64,000 bases of DNA from Sisyra terminalis. Taxonomy: Eukaryota > Arthropoda > Insecta > Neuroptera > Sisyridae. Under the pieces are notes generated by a model that was given only the letters and a program-made list of their open reading frames with translations, searched no databases and had not been told where the DNA came from. The stretch spans positions 54,509,050-54,573,049 of the forward strand of contig OY292277.1 of NCBI GenBank assembly GCA_958496175.1, read 5' to 3'. This document shows, piece by piece, positions 11,407-26,500 of the stretch; the first letter of the stretch is position 1; every line of letters begins with the position of its first letter. A program made the position numbers and the translations under genes.

Positions 11407-14400
11407 ATGAATACAGTGTTCCTATATTTGGGGTCGTGTAAGTTGAAGTTTTCATTTTGTTTTTTTTTGTCTTGTGAAAAAATTTAATCTATCAGGTGGT
11501 TCAGGTGGTGGTACCTTTCTTGTTAAATGTTTGTTTTTCGCGAAATTTTCGTACATTTCTTTTCTCTTCTTCCTTTTAATCAGATATCAGTTTTTCTCAT
11601 AGAAATATCATATGAGAATCATAAAATTTCAGCTTGTTATATATATTTAAAGGGAAGAGAGATCATATTTGGCCAATGTAAATACTATATTATGTCTCTC
11701 TTTGTAACATTGCCTTAGAAATTCTTTTCTTTTATTATAATTTTTTTTTTCTTTCGTGTAGTGTTTCCTCAAAGTGTCGTACGCTTGCCACGAAAGGGTG
11801 CAGGAAAAGCTTGGCAGGAATTCGCTTTTACTATTCAACATTTTTTTTCCTTAGAGCAGTGAAATTCTCCAGGAGGATCATATTATTTTTTTTTGAGTAT
11901 TTATTTTCCCTTTTTTCGCTCTAACATTTGCTCTTATAATTTTGAAAAAGAAAACTTAATTATTCAAACAAAACATTTTTGTTGTTACTAAGTTTTGGCT
12001 TAAGACATGTCTCCGAAGTAACTTCAACCTTTAGAAATCCTTGTAAATAAAACAAGAAAAATGAACAATTGCATTTCAAACAAAAATATTTGTGACGTAT
12101 TGCCCAAATACGTATTTCGATTGCTAAGTAATCTCCTCAGTGGTCATCAAGTAGTTTGGATCACTCCGTAACTGCTTTGTGATGATTCACAGGTGATGAA
12201 TCATCACAAACTGATGATCCAAACAGTTTGATGACCATTGAGGAAGATTGTTTGACAATCGAAATACGTATCTGGGCAATACGTCACGAATATTTCTGTT
12301 TGAACTACTGTTCAAATTTATTAGACTGATTCAAAAAAAAATGATGATTTTTTTTCTTAATTATATCAAAAATATTGTTGGGAATGACAAAAAAAAAATC
12401 CTGTGAAAGTTTAACCTCTTAATATTAATATTAAGAGGTGCCGCATCGCAAATTTCGATTTTCCATTTAAGTAACATGGGAACAATATACATGCACTTTG
12501 GAATTTTATAGCTTACGTTGGTGACAATATTTCGGGATGATCAAGGAATATTCTTGTAGAAAATTGAACGATCTACAAAAAAGGTCTCGAACAATTTTTT
12601 GATATATTTATTCCTTCAAATGTTATTCGAGGTCAAAGTTTGAACTAAAGAGAAATTTTAATATTTTTTCAATTTTTTGACGCAACCATCAATTTTATGA
12701 GAAAATTTTATAGGACATTTTTTGTAGAGCACTTTTTTTCCTATAACTTATCTCTATAAAAGTTTTTAATATTTTTCACAGGTCCTAAGTTATTTGCATT
12801 AAAATAAAAAAAATATTTTTTATGTTAAAAATATAATAATTCAGGGAATTTTCAGTTTAATGCAAATAACTTAGGACCTGTGAAAAAAATCAGAAACTTT
12901 TATAGAAATAAGTTATAGAAAAAAAAGTGCTCTACAAAAAATGTCCTATAAAATTTTCTCATAAAATTGATGGTTGCGTCAAAAAAATGAAAAAAATTTA
13001 AAATTTCTCTTTAGTTCAAACTTTGACCACGAATAACTTTTGAAGGAATAAATATATCAAAAACTTGTTAAAGACCTTTTTTGTAGATCGTTCAATTTTC
13101 TACAAGAATATATGTACCTTGGTCATTCCGAAATATTGTCACCAAAGTGAGCTATAAAATTCCAAAGTGCAAGAGAATATTGTTCCCGTGTTATTTATAT
13201 GGAAAATCGAAATTTGCGATGCGGCACCTCTTAATATTATTATTAAGAACTTAAACTTTCACAGGATTTTTTTTTTGTCATTCCCAACAATATTTTCGAT
13301 GTAATTAAGAAAAAAAAACATCATTTTTTTGAATCAGTCCAATATATATATAATTAGTATAGTTCTGTTATGAATTGCTGTGGAAATATTTAATTTTATG
13401 TACTTATATTGAGGAAAATTTTTCTAACTTATGGAATGTGTAAAGTTAGGCAACCAACGTTACTCTAAATTATAAAAATATAAATTGCAAATCATGCGAT
13501 TTAATGAATCATAACATTTTATTGGAAATCGAAAGATTTATTTATGTTTTTTTTTTTTATTTACAGTTCTTTTAGTGATAACGCTATTCGAAAAAGGCCA
13601 TTTACCATCGGTGCAGGGAGGTTTCTTCTGCAATGATCCGAAGATTTCGCATAAATTCACCGGAGATACGATTGGAATTGGTTTATTGTTGGTGATGACG
13701 TTGCTGGTTCCCTTCTTAATGGTAACTATTGAAACATTTTTAAATTCGAGATTATGATGTTTTGTTGAATGTTTGCCCGATTTGGTACCCTTTTTTTTTC
13801 TTCTAAAAGAAAAGGAAAACTTAGTATTTCACTTTCTTCGGTTCTATGTTACCGAAAAGATAGGTTCCTACTTATAAAGGTCAAAGTTAGTCAAAAAAAT
13901 CCGCATATTACTGTAATTTTCTGAGAAAATTTCTAGTGGTTACAGTTATGCATTGTAATCACATCAATCTTATATTTGTTGCAAATTACCCATATTTTCA
14001 TTACTATATGGTATTATGAGGGAGACAAAAGTTTTTTTTTTGGACTAAGAAGTAGTTATTTAACAAAACATGTTAACTATATCAATGAAAATCAAAACAC
14101 TGAAGTAATGCAAATTTTATATTGTAGTTATGCATCAATGAGTTCGCCATATTTGCACCGATTTTCCGACACACGGTGATGGCTCCGAACCATTCCCGAT
14201 TCATATGGTTTCGAAAAGCGTCGAAATATTATCGCGACTATTTCGTTGGAGTGATATTAATTCTGTTTATTGTGGAAGTCGGAAAAAACACGGTTGGAGA
14301 GCCGCGGCCACATTTTTTGGACTCTTGTCGTCCCGACACCGCCATCAACTGTACCGAAGGGTGAGAATACTTTTACAAGAGATGATAAAATTCAGATCTC

Positions 14401-16514
14401 AGTTTTTATTAAATAAGAAGACAATTCAGGTTGTTTAAGATCGTTTTTTTTTATTAAATATTTTTACTATTCAATTAGCTACGTTTCGTTACGTATCGTA
14501 ACTTCTTCAAGCTTCTTGATTCACAAAAGTAATATTTCCAATTTAAATTAAATAAATAAATTTATGAATTGTCTTTTTATTTAATACTTTTGCATTTGAC
14601 GAAAAAAAAATGACGGGTCGAATTAATTGTGGAATTTACAGATTTATTACAAAATACAAATGTACGAACAAAATTTTACCGAGTTTTTATATTTTGGATT
14701 CAAATAAATCGTTTCCGTCGGGACATTCAGCTCTGTCGTCCTTTACAGCACTGTTTTCAATGGTGAGTATTCTAATTTTATTTTAATATAAAGAAAATCA
14801 TATTTTATCTTTTTTTTTTTTAGTTGTATCTTCAAGAACGATTTCATAATGTAAATTCGGTGATTATAAAACCTTTGATACAAACGACGTGGATTTTATG
14901 GTCGTTGTGTACTCCGCTAACGCGGATTACTGATAATCGTCATCATTGGTGGGATACTCTGGTAGGATCAATAATTGGAGTTATTGGCGGATTTTATACG
15001 GTACGTTGAATGTAAAGCTCTTCGAAAAATTATTCGAGATAATCGTAGACATACCAAATCTTTCGGTCTTATTTATTTTCTATTACTAGCAGTTACTTGC
15101 AAGGATATTTTGGCAATTTTATACTTCCGAAAGTTGAAATTGCTGATATAATTAACTTTTTTTCTGTAAGATAACGTATATAAACGAAAATCAATGACTA
15201 ACATTATAGTCTCTTTGATAACGGTGGTAGTTTTTCATTTTAAATCCACCTAAAACCATTTATTTTGTTTAAATCTACACCACAACAAATGTGGATTTAA
15301 ACACAAAAAATATTGACTTATTTAACAGGATATCCTTATGAATATTAAGTTAAATATCAACAAATGCAAGATTTAAACTTGACAATAAGAAAATAATGAA
15401 GATAACGCGGAAATTACCTATTTGTAATCAAGAATGAAGAAACTGAAAAATTTATCAGGTAAAAATTATTGCTCTATTTTCGGGGTTTAATATAGAAAAT
15501 TTTCGATTATTTTTTTTTTTTAATTATCTTCGTGAAAAACGTTGACACAAAATATAATTGAAAAGTTTTTAATTGATAGTCAAAAAAGTCCAAAGAAAAT
15601 GATCCACTCTGCAATAAAAAAGTAATACAATATGTTTATATATACAATCAGCAATACACTGGTGTATAGATGGTTGCATATACAATACTGCCTTATGTAA
15701 GTCCCCTGCCATGTATTATCTTATGGAGATTCGTGACTCATTTATCAATATCTTTTATCGATAATTCCAGTCATTGACTCACTGTAAAAATATAACCTTG
15801 AAAAGCCATCAGATATTCTCTTAGAGATAGTAAAGTACAGAAAGTACATTTCTCATTCATTTTTTATTTATATAATAATATCTTACCATCGGTTAAGACC
15901 AGCCGTACTGGTCCCAAACTTACTACACATTTCGAAAACATATTCTGGAGCATTAAAATTTTAAATTTATTTATTTTTTTTCAAAAATTATAGTTATTTT
16001 AATCACTGCAATAGTTTTAAATTAGCCTTAATTTGAGAGATTAATTTTTTTTTTTCTATGACGAAGCTTTTATTCGGGTAAATCTCTTCGTCTTATAAAA
16101 CTATATTTCTAAAAACAAAAATTTGTAGTCTGAGCAATTTTCTTTTCATATTTCTTCATAAATACCTATTACATCAAAATTGTAATCAGTCGATCTATTT
16201 TAATAAGATTAAAATATATTATTAAAATTGGCCGTAAAAATTGATTGGAAATAATAAGATTAATATTTTTTTAGGTATACGCAATTTCGAAGAAGTTTAA
16301 GCATGAAGACGATGAAGCCGATTGTTGTAAACCACAATTCCAGAAAAGCAACAATGGCTCGTGTAACGGAGTAGTGGTCAAATGTAATGGTGTTAGTTCG
16401 ACCACTTTAAACAGCACATTACAACCGCATCAGTCGATTAGACGACTAATATCGACGACCGAGTCTTGCATTGACGAAGAAAACGAATTGTCCAGCATTA
16501 GTACGAGGAAGTAA
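11407..16514 (+). CDS. Phospholipid phosphatase (LPP/PAP2 family), six exons
   Basis: Integral membrane enzyme that dephosphorylates lipid phosphates such as phosphatidic acid and sphingosine-1-phosphate (family knowledge). Exons: 11407-11437, 13567-13721, 14128-14360, 14642-14762, 14824-15000, 16275-16514. All have GT-AG borders and join in frame to 318 aa, a usual length. All three phosphatase motifs are present: KNTVGEPRP (C1, KX6RP), SFPSGHS (C2) and TRITDNRHHWWD (C3, with TR for the usual SR; catalytic His and Asp kept). Hydrophobic segments surround them. The tail after the last membrane segment is cytosolic, Cys- and Ser-rich. The first exon (MNTVFLYLGS) is the least certain: it was chosen because its GTAAGT donor gives the required phase and completes a first membrane helix; another upstream start is possible. 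Intron 1 contains R2 and R1 elements; intron 3 has an R7 fragment. Closest known genes are insect wunen/lazaro; which paralogue is not resolved. Confidence 0.85.
12066..12321. repeat. R2 fragment in phosphatase intron 1
   Basis: Both inner R2 arms with a shortened centre (ATTCACAGGTGATGAATC). The outer ends are missing, and R1 begins directly at its right edge. Confidence 0.65.
12322..13340. mobile_element. R1 hairpin element, copy 2
   Basis: Nearly complete copy of about 1019 bp: left terminus TAGACTGATTC, right terminus GAATCAGTCC (expected final TA lost). The arms are inverted copies meeting near 12830. It lies within intron 1 of the phosphatase gene and has no coding capacity. Confidence 0.8.
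14380..14575. repeat. R7 fragment in phosphatase intron 3
   Basis: Contains CAATTCAGGTTGTTTAAG and TTAGCTACGTTTCGTTACG, matching the left half of R7 at 8309. It fills most of the 281-bp intron. Confidence 0.6.
15001..16274 (+). other. Phosphatase last intron (1.3 kb), nothing recognised
   Basis: An AT-rich intron bounded by GTACGT and TTTTTAG, between the C3-motif exon and the terminal exon. No repeat family or ORF of note was seen in it. Confidence 0.5.
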
Positions 16515-17506
16515 ATACAAATATTTATTTTTAGATAACAGAAATAAACTATTTGTAGTTTGTAAAATATATGGTATTGACTGAGTATTTATATATATAT
16601 TGATGTGATTGTAAGATATTTAAAAGTATTTCTAGAATGTATATATTATGTAGTGAATTTATAAAGTTTATAACATTAATTGGTGGTAAGTTTGGCACTA
16701 ATAAATATTTTTGTACATATTTTTAAATGTTTAGGAAATCAATTTTAAATAGTATAAATTATAAAGTATTAAAAAAAAAAGAATTTTTCCTTGAAATTTT
16801 TACGTTAAAATAATTTATTTACCATCAAATCCAAATTCCTTCCTCAATTATAAATGTGATAATTTAAAAAAAAGGAAATAGAAAAAGTTAATTCTTTTTT
16901 ACAATGTTCACATTTTCGCGCCACATATAATATGAAGTTTAATTCAGATGAGAGAGATATACGATACGGGTGTGGTATATGTTGGATTGAAATAGAGTTA
17001 GAATGAAACTAGATACGAATAGATAATGTAAATTCAATATTGGTAAATATCATTTTATAAACTCGGTGACATCTGACAGATAAAATTAGTTTGATCGGTG
17101 TTTTATTTGCATTGATTACAATGATTACGATTGGAAAGTGATAAAGGGGAAAAGTTTGAAAAGATTTTTCAAGTTCAATGTAGCAGGAAAACTGTAAGTT
17201 TTTTTTTTCCCCCAATCGTAAGTAATTAGAACAATTTTTTATATATATGTATATGCAACAATTAAATAAACGCCCCCCTTTTGTTTCTCGTTTTTATTTA
17301 AACAATTGATAACTTTGCGTTAATTTAATTAACTTTGAAAATTTCTAATCGTTTCGTCGCAGAAATGTTGGACTGAAATATGAACTTTTTCAACGTCTCA
17401 GACATGTAAATTAAGTAATTGGATTGTGGGAGATTAATATTTAATGATGTGGGCCTGTTTTTTTTTTATTTTCGATTAATTATTGATTGTTTTTAGGTTA
17501 TGAACG
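16515..17506 (+). other. Phosphatase 3' UTR and Rme-8 upstream region
   Basis: AATAAA occurs at 16543-16548, 29 nt after the phosphatase stop, and is a plausible poly(A) signal. The rest is the intergenic/promoter region of Rme-8. A TTTTTAGG acceptor-like site at about 17491-17497, just before the start codon, could splice a noncoding first exon to the coding exon. Confidence 0.45.
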
Positions 17507-20500
17507 ATGATGCCAATCAAAGATAATCAAGATGTGGCCTGTTTTTATGTCACGAAACATTCCTGGAAGGGAAAGTGAGTACATTTATACGTTGAAATGA
17601 TGAAAAGTTTTAGTGGAAAAAGTTTCCAGACAAACAGTTACTGTTTACGCATAGAGCTAATTTTAGAGACTTTTTCAGAGATAAGAAAATGAACGTTGTT
17701 TTCGTTACAGATACAAGAGAATATTTTCAATTGGTACCCTCGGTATCACCACATACAATCCAAGCAATCTCGAGGTAACAAACCGATGGGTCTATAGTGA
17801 TTTCATATCGCTACAACCAGCCCTTCGGGCTACCAACCTTTCCGTGCAGAACACGGAATTTTCGATCACTATGAAAAAAGATCGCAAAGTCGACAATATG
17901 AAATTCTCCTCGGAACACCGTTCTCAATTACTAACGGAAGCCTTACAGTTTAGATTTCAATTTGCCGAAAAACCAAAAGAACGCTGGGTAATCGATTTCT
18001 ATGATTCAAATATTGGAGTGAATACAGAATTTTTTATTTTAGATTTACCAAGCATATAAATATCATTGGTCTGATACACGGCTACCGGTGATGCTTGAAG
18101 TGACTCCCTATTCGTTAGATCAGCTCGATCCGACAACGAAGCACGTGCTGGCCAGCTACTTCTACAAAGATTTGGAAGGTCTGGCCGTCGTGTCTGACTG
18201 TCCAGGTGGTTTTGTCGTTGTCTACGGAGGTTTTGGTCGTCTCCACTTATTCGCTGCGAATAATTCAAGTGAAATTCGTCAAAAGATGGTGGAAAGTGCC
18301 ACGTCGAATCTCGGTCTCACGATCAAAGTGCTAAAAGATCCGATCAAGTTGGAAGATTTTCAGTGTCAGCGTTTCGGAACGTACAGTGATGATGAAAATT
18401 TAACGTCAGTATCGGAATTCCTTGTTCATAAAGTCAATTCTATACGACATTCAGACCCGCAACGCCGAATTTTGTGTTTGAGTGAAACTTGTTTGCTCGA
18501 ACGTGATCCGCAGACGTATAACGTTTGCACGTTACAACCGTTAGGAAATATATTTGCTTTGATTCGAGATTCCGATAATCCGCAATTGTTGAGTATTGAA
18601 TACAACAATGCGAATATTCGTACTTATACATCGAACGATCGGTATAGCTGGCATATCACCATTTTATATTTCAATCAAATTTATCAATTTTTTTAGTGAT
18701 TCCCTATTGGCATCACTATTGGATGGCGTTCGTGCTTCTGGAAATCGGGACGTCCACGTCCGAATGACGCACACGCCTCGTGGTAAACGAATCGGCCAAT
18801 TGAATTTACCGGTCGATGAGGAAACTGAAAGTAACCACGTTCGCTTCCTACAACAACCGCCACCCAAGAGATTATTTGCGGAAATGGTTGAAAGATTCAA
18901 CGTTAATGTTCCGTACAGTGGTCTTTTGTATTCGGTCACTCAAGAAGTATAATTGTTTAACATTTTAATTTAAACCTCGAAAAGCTTAGTGAGTTATAAA
19001 TTTTAAATTTTAGGGACTTTTTGCTGAAAACAAGGAAAAGTTAATAATTGGAGCGTTACAATTGTTGGTCAGTAAAGAGGGAGACCAAAATGCTATAAGT
19101 GCAGTCGAGTTGGAGGCACAGTTTCAGGCGTTGCGCCGATTGGTTGCAAGTAAAGTGGGATTTGCTGCTTTTACAACATTGCAAGGGTACAAATTTTCGT
19201 AAATTTTATACCGATTTATTGCAAAAACGAAATTTACTTTGTTGAAAGAAAAAACATTCCTATATAGCTTAGCGGTCGTTAATTATACATATAAGACAAA
19301 GACTAGTCAATTTAGACTTCTTTTCCTTTAAGACAAAATAATATTCTTTTAACCATCGAAAGAAATAAGGCTATACATTGAAGTTAATCTTATTTCAATT
19401 GAAAAATTATTGATGACTTATAAACTAAAGCTGTAATAAAATGCATTAACTCTGACGTTAAAATGGTTGTTCAAGACTCAAATTTCGGTATTAATATATA
19501 TTTATTTATGTTGTAGCTTTCGAGAGGCTATTGGGAATAAAGTTGTTACAGCGTTACGTCGTAACGATTATGCAGTAACGCACGCCGCAATCGATATGAT
19601 TTGTGCCTTGATGCATCCAATGCACGACGATTACGATCTTCGTCAAGAACAACTAAATAAATCATCACTGTTAATGACCCAAAAGTTCCTTGATAGCCTT
19701 TTAAACATGTGGATCGTTCACATAACACACGGCACTGGCGCTTTAGTTGTATCAGCAATGTTGGACTTCTTAACATTTGCACTTTGCGTTCCATACAGTG
19801 AAACGACTGACGGAACTCATTTCGATAATTTACTTGAAATGGTTGCGGCTCGAGGTCGTTCACTCTTTCGTTTATTTCAAGTAGGAAATGTTAAAAAAAA
19901 AAAATCAAATTAAATTTTTAATATAAATTGAAAAATTTTAGCACCCGTCTATGGCTATTGTAAAAGGTGCTGGCTTGGTTATGAGAGCTTTGGTTGAAGA
20001 AGGGGACGCGGAGGTTGCTGCCCGAATGCAGGATTTGGCTTTGGCTGAAGGTGCTCTACCGCGACATTTATTATCCGCATTGTATACATCTGGAACTGAT
20101 GGTCGAATTTTAACACATCGGCAACTTTCTCAGCATTTAGTTGGACTTTGGATAACGGGAAATCCCACAGCGATGGGACTCTTGAAACGAATAATGGTTT
20201 AAATTTTCTCGAAAAAACAATCGTGTGTATAGTTTGATATTTTTTTTTTATAATTAATTTTAGCCGCCTGGTTTACTTTCGTTTTTGGATTCGGACGAAC
20301 AAATTCCGCAAGTGGCAATTGAAGCGGAACTGATTAACAATCGGGACAACTTAAAAATGGCCCAAGACCATGCGAACAAATTCAAAAAGCATCCGAATTG
20401 GATTGCGTTAGAACGCCAATTGAAAAATGTCGAGAAACAGATTGAGCAGTATTCCAAGTTGGTGATGCAACATTGGGGCTCGACGACGGGCATTCACCTG

Positions 20501-23500
20501 GATCGACGACGCGAGAAACTCAAAGAGCGGCCGATCGTTTTGCGAAAACGTCGCGAGCGCATCAAAGCCGAGGCCAATTGGAAACTATTTTACTGGAAAT
20601 TCAATCAGGATCACATGCTACCGAATTTGATTTGGAATCATAAAACGCGCGAGGAATTACGCAACGCTTTGGACAATGAAATTCGCGCGTTTGCCAGTGA
20701 TCGAGAATTGGCCGGCGGAGCTTTGGTTGCGTGGAATCATCAAGAATTCGAAGTGCATTATCAATGTTTGGCCGACGAAATTCGAATCGGAGATTATTAT
20801 CTCCGGGTGTTGCTCGAACAGGACCAATCGTCCGATTCTGTTATAAGGAAATCGTAATTGTCCTCTTTAAAAATTTGTAGAATAAAATTTGACGATATTT
20901 TATTTTTTAGATATGAATTTTTTAATGAATTATACCATCGGTTTTTGTTAACTACCAAAATTGAAATGAAATGCATTTGCCTGCAAGCCATGACAATTGT
21001 TTATGGAGGATATTTCGAGGATATTGGACCATTTACAGACACCAAATATATTGTGGGAATTTTAGATAGAGTGCGAAGAAGTTTTGAACTTGAAAAATTC
21101 AATGCGTGATGGCAATGTTTGTTTTTTTTTTAGTGTACAGATAAAATGGAACGAGATCGTTTAGTGATGTTCACGGATAAATTAATTTTAAATCAACGCA
21201 ATGTGAAAGATTTATTAGAAATTAACGGAATTCGAACTTTAATTGATTTGCTAACGTTGGCTCATTTGCATACGTCTCGTGCGGCGCTTCCAACCCAAAC
21301 CAATGTGATTGAGGCTGGTCCTAATATGGATAAGTATGCTGAAAAAGAATGGTTTTATAATACCGACGAAAAGGGACGACAGGGTCCTGTTAGCTTTCCC
21401 GAGGTATATTTTAATAAAATTTATCACGAAAAAAAACCGACTAACTTTTTTTTTTATTTAGATGAAAGAATTGTATGCCAAAGGCTTGATAAATCCAAAA
21501 ACCAAATGTTGGGCGAAAGGAATGGATGTGTGGCGTCTTTTGGCGTACATACCTCAATTGAAATGGAATTTAATGGCGCGAGGAACGGCAGTTTTGAACG
21601 AAACGGATCTCGCTGTTTTGATACTTAATATTTTGATTAAAATTTGTAAATATTTTCCTAGCAGGTATGAAGTATAAAAAAAAAGTAGTTGTTTTGTCTG
21701 TGATTAGATATGTATTGATTTTTTCTTTTTAGAAATGCTGATGATGCTGTGATACGTCCATTACCGAAAGTAAAGCGTTTACTCAGCGACAATATGTGTT
21801 TAGCTCATGTCGTTCAACTTTTACTAACGTTTGATCCGATCATTGTTGAAAAAGTGGCCACTCTTTTGTGTGAAGTGATGCGTGATAATCCAGAAATGTC
21901 CAAGCTTTATTTGACTGGCGTATTTTATTTCATTCTAATGTATACGGGAAGTAATGTGTTGCCGATTGCATCGTTTTTACAATTGACGCATATGAAGCAA
22001 GCTTTTCGATCAGACGATGTAAGCATTAGTTGAAAAAACATTAGCGCAATTGAAAGTTATTTATAAACTATTTTTAGAACACCACGTCGGATATAATGCA
22101 ACGAAGTATTCTCGGTCAACTTCTACCTGAAGCCATGGTTTACTATTTAGAAAATCATGGTGCTGACAAATTTGCGCAAATTTTCCTCGGCGAATTTGAC
22201 ACGCCCGAGGCGATTTGGAACAACGAAATGCGTCGATTGTTGATCGAGAAAATTTCCGGTCATATCGCCGATTTTACGCCGTGCTTGAGAAGTCACACGA
22301 CTGCTCGGTACCAATATTTGGCGATTCCGGCCATTCGGTATCCTCAGCTCGAGAATGAGCTGTTTTGCAACATTTTCTATTTGCGGCATTTGTGTGACAC
22401 GCAAAAGTTTCCCAATTGGCCAATTCCAGAACCGGTGAAATTGTTGAAAGACGTGTTGGACGCGTGGAAAGATGAAGTGGAGAAGAAGCCTCCGGCAATG
22501 ACGGTTGATGAGGCCTACGTTTGTTTAGGACTGTCTTCGGGAGAGCATCACGATGAATCGGTTGTTCGCAAAGCTTATTATAAGTTGGCGCAATTATTTC
22601 ATCCCGATAAAAACCCTGAAGGACGCGTAAGCATTTCTTTTTTTTTAGATTGTTATGTAGTGCTAATTTTTTATTTATAATTATATTTAGGATCGATTCG
22701 AGCAAGTGCGTCAAGCTTATGAATTCCTATGTAGTCGTAGTTGTTGGAACAGTGACGGTCCAAATCCCGATAATATTGTTTTAATTTTACGAACACAAAG
22801 TATTCTATTTGATCGTTACTCGTCAGAATTGGAGCCATATAAATATTCTGGATATCCGCAACTAATCAAAACAATTCAATTGGAAACCGCCGATGATCAA
22901 CTATTTTCCAAATCAGCTCCACTGTTGTCGGCAGCTGGTGAACTTGCGTATCATACAGTTCAATGTTCAGCGTTGAACGCTGAAGAATTGCGACGCGAAA
23001 AAGGTCTGGAAGTCTTATTAGAAGCGTATTCTCGCTGCGTGTCCGTACTTAACCATTCTTCGAAAGTTACCGATGTCGCCGTTCAAGTTTGCCAAAATAT
23101 AACAAAATGTTACAGCGTCGCTGCCCAATTTCCTGACTGTTGTGATCGTATGGTTGAATTGCCGCAGCTGGTGAAGGATTTGTGTCGCATTTTATACTTT
23201 CAACATTTAACGAAATTGTGTGCAATTGCAACGGAGTGTGTAAGTTCCTTGGCCGTGCATGTGATACTGCAAATGCAAATGTTGAATTCGGGAGTGCTTT
23301 GGCATTTGTTGCTGTTTATGTTCAACTACGATTTCACGTTGGAAGAAGGAGGCGTCGAGCGTAGCGAAGACGCCAATCAACAAGAAGTTAGCAATCGACT
23401 TGCCAAGTTGGCCGTCAAAGCTTGTGCGCGTCTTGGAGGGTATTTAACCCAGGGCGACAATAACGTGGAGACGACACCGTGCAATATGGTTATTCGAGCG

Positions 23501-26500
23501 GCGTTGGAAAGTCTTCTCACCCCCTTCATCACGCGTCGATTGAGCCAAAACAAGCCTGAAGATGTAAAAATTTAATTAAGTTTATTAAGTAAAACCAAAA
23601 TCCAACTTTTATATTCTTTTAGATTCTAAAACTTTTAAACTCAAATTGCGAGACGCCGTACTTCATTTGGAACAACAGTACTCGGGCGGAATTATGCGAT
23701 TTTCTTGAAAACCAACGACAAACACGCCCCACAAACGATCAATCAAACTTGGAGCACAGCGTTAAATTTTCATTTACGGCACATCAAGGCGAAATTGTGG
23801 TCGGTGACGTTTACATTCGTATATACAACGAGCAACCCACATTCCCGATCGAGGATCCGAAAACTTTTACGCAAAAGTTGTTGGAAGGTCTTAACGAACA
23901 GAGCCCGTATTTGACCTCACTGGCAAACATTGCGTACTCGTTGACGATTGAAAATCGAATTAAACATTCGTTGATGATGTTGGAGGCTTTGAAAAATATA
24001 ATCGTCAACAATCCCGGCGTGGAAGGACAATGTTTAGGTCATTTTCGAATGTTGTTTAGTTTGTTGAGTGTTACGCTACGTCCGGACATACAAAAAGGGG
24101 CAATGGATGTGATTTTCGCTGTGACCCGAAACCAAGATTGCGTCAATGATATTGCTGCTAGCGAAACATTAGGTCATCTGTTACTGTTGCTCTATGCGTT
24201 ACCGGAACAACAAATTATTGTATTGGACACGTTGTGTGCGTTGATGTCGACCACTAAAATTGTCAAGGAAGCTTTAAACAAAGGTTTGTAATTTCTTATT
24301 GAAGTTAAATTGATAAGGGATTATTGAATGCGTGTTAAAAATTAAGTTTTTCTTTTAATTTTTTACTTATATCCTTCTTAAATAAACAAATTAAATTACA
24401 GGGGCTGTGTTATATTTATTGGATCTATTTTGCAATTCGAATAATCAACAAATTCGTGAAACTTGTGCTGAATTGTTATCAAGAATGGGAAGTGACAAGC
24501 TGGTGGGTCCTCGGGTGCGTTTGGCTCTGAATCGGTTTTTGCCGCCCGTTTTTGCCGATGCGATGCGAGACAGTCCGCAGGCTTGCGTTCACATGTTTGA
24601 AACCGAACACGAGCATCCGGAACTGATTTGGGACGTTGAGTCGAGACAACGTGTTTGTCGCCTTATATCTGATCTTCGAAAAGAGTAAAACGAAGTTCTT
24701 ATATTTTAAAACTTTATGTTTCATTTTTTGGTTTTTTAGATTTCAAGCTGCTCAATTCGATAACATATCAGTATTATGGAAGGTTCCTGAGGGAAATGGT
24801 TTGGTGATGCATTCCCAAAACGAAGTGTTGGTCGGTGGAATTTATTTGCGTCTGTTCGTTGCAAATCCGGGATGGACGTTGCGCAAGCCAAAGGAATTTT
24901 TGTCGGAACTAATGGATTGTTGTCTTTTGACGATGGATAAAGAAAAAGTAGAGGTAACAAGGAAAATGTTTTCCCTTTTCTCGGTCAAATATTGAAGGGA
25001 GTTTTGATTTTAGAATGATTTTCTTGAACTGGTTACCAAAGCAATATGTGCACTGTTGCAAGCACAACCGACGTTGGCTGACCAAGTGCCAGCATTGGGA
25101 CACATTCCACGTCTTTGCAAACAAATGGCCTCGAAAACAAATCAAATAGCAATTCACAAAGCAGCAATATTAGTAATGCACCAATTAGCCTTAAGCGAGG
25201 TAAGTGAGATGTTAGTCAATTTTTAGTTTCAAAAGACATTTGTGCGTCTTAAGCTTTTTCGAACATGTACATCAATGTTTGAACAGTTTGAAATGGAACA
25301 ATTTAATTTAATTTCACAAAAGAAAATTCCTTTTTAAAATTTTGACGTTACTCGAAAATAAGTTTAATCTAGAAAAAATTGTAAGTATCAATTTTTTTTA
25401 TAAAAATGCAGTTGTAATTTGAAAATTCGATTAGTGCTGGCATATTTATCGAATTTAAACCAGAAAAAAGTATTGGATTGTTCCACTAAATCTATACTAA
25501 TATATAAAATTCTTACGTCTGTCTGTACATTTCGATTTTGAACCCAATTTTAGGATAAATATTTGTTTCAAGAGGCCCTTACTCCAAATTTAACATTTTT
25601 AAAATTTTTGTCTGTCTGTCTGTCTGTCTGTGTGTCCCGATTTAACTAAAGAACGGAACAACCGAATTTAATGAAATTTGCTATTAAGATACAACACAAT
25701 TTCCCACAGACTATAGGCTACTTATCATTCCAAAAAAAATAATAAGGGAAGGTATTACCTAGGGATGAAAACAGAAATTTTTACACTAGACAGGTGAGTT
25801 ATGGGTATCATTGGAAAGGTAATTAAAAGTTAGAAAATAATCTGTAAAAATATTTTTAGCTGAACTAATAAAAAGCACAGTAAATTCAATTAAAAGTTTA
25901 AAAAATTGCCTCTTTGAAATATAAACCTTTATATATATAAGACACACAGTTGATGTTAATAGAGATTCCTACCAATATTCAAAATCTAGACCCTTAACTT
26001 CTGTTATTTTAACGCGAGTATTTTGATAAGTTTCGACTTATTTTAGTCATAATTAAGACCGACTTTATTTATGTATAGATGCTGATTGATTTACGGATTA
26101 TTTGGTCCACGGTAAACCTATCGTAGCTATACGCAATAGTCATACTCTTTTTAGATATTTATAAATATTTCTTTTTGAAAATTAATAAATTAAATTCGAC
26201 AAAATAGTGTTTTTAAGTATGATAATGTTTTTTGTAAAAGAAATAAGAAAAATAAAAATTTCTTTATACTACCACTACAAGGAGCAACCCTAAAAAGAAA
26301 ACAATCAACACCAACGTTACGCAGACGAAGTCGCGGGGATCAGCTAGTAGCAAAATATTTTGGAAAAAAAAAGTTTTACAGACTCATTTTTTTAATTGAA
26401 AATTATTTTATAACATTGTTGTGGATATTTGCCTGTAATTCGCTATGAATAGCTATATTTCGCTAAAGCTAATCATTACAAGATCATTTTAAGTCGTGTC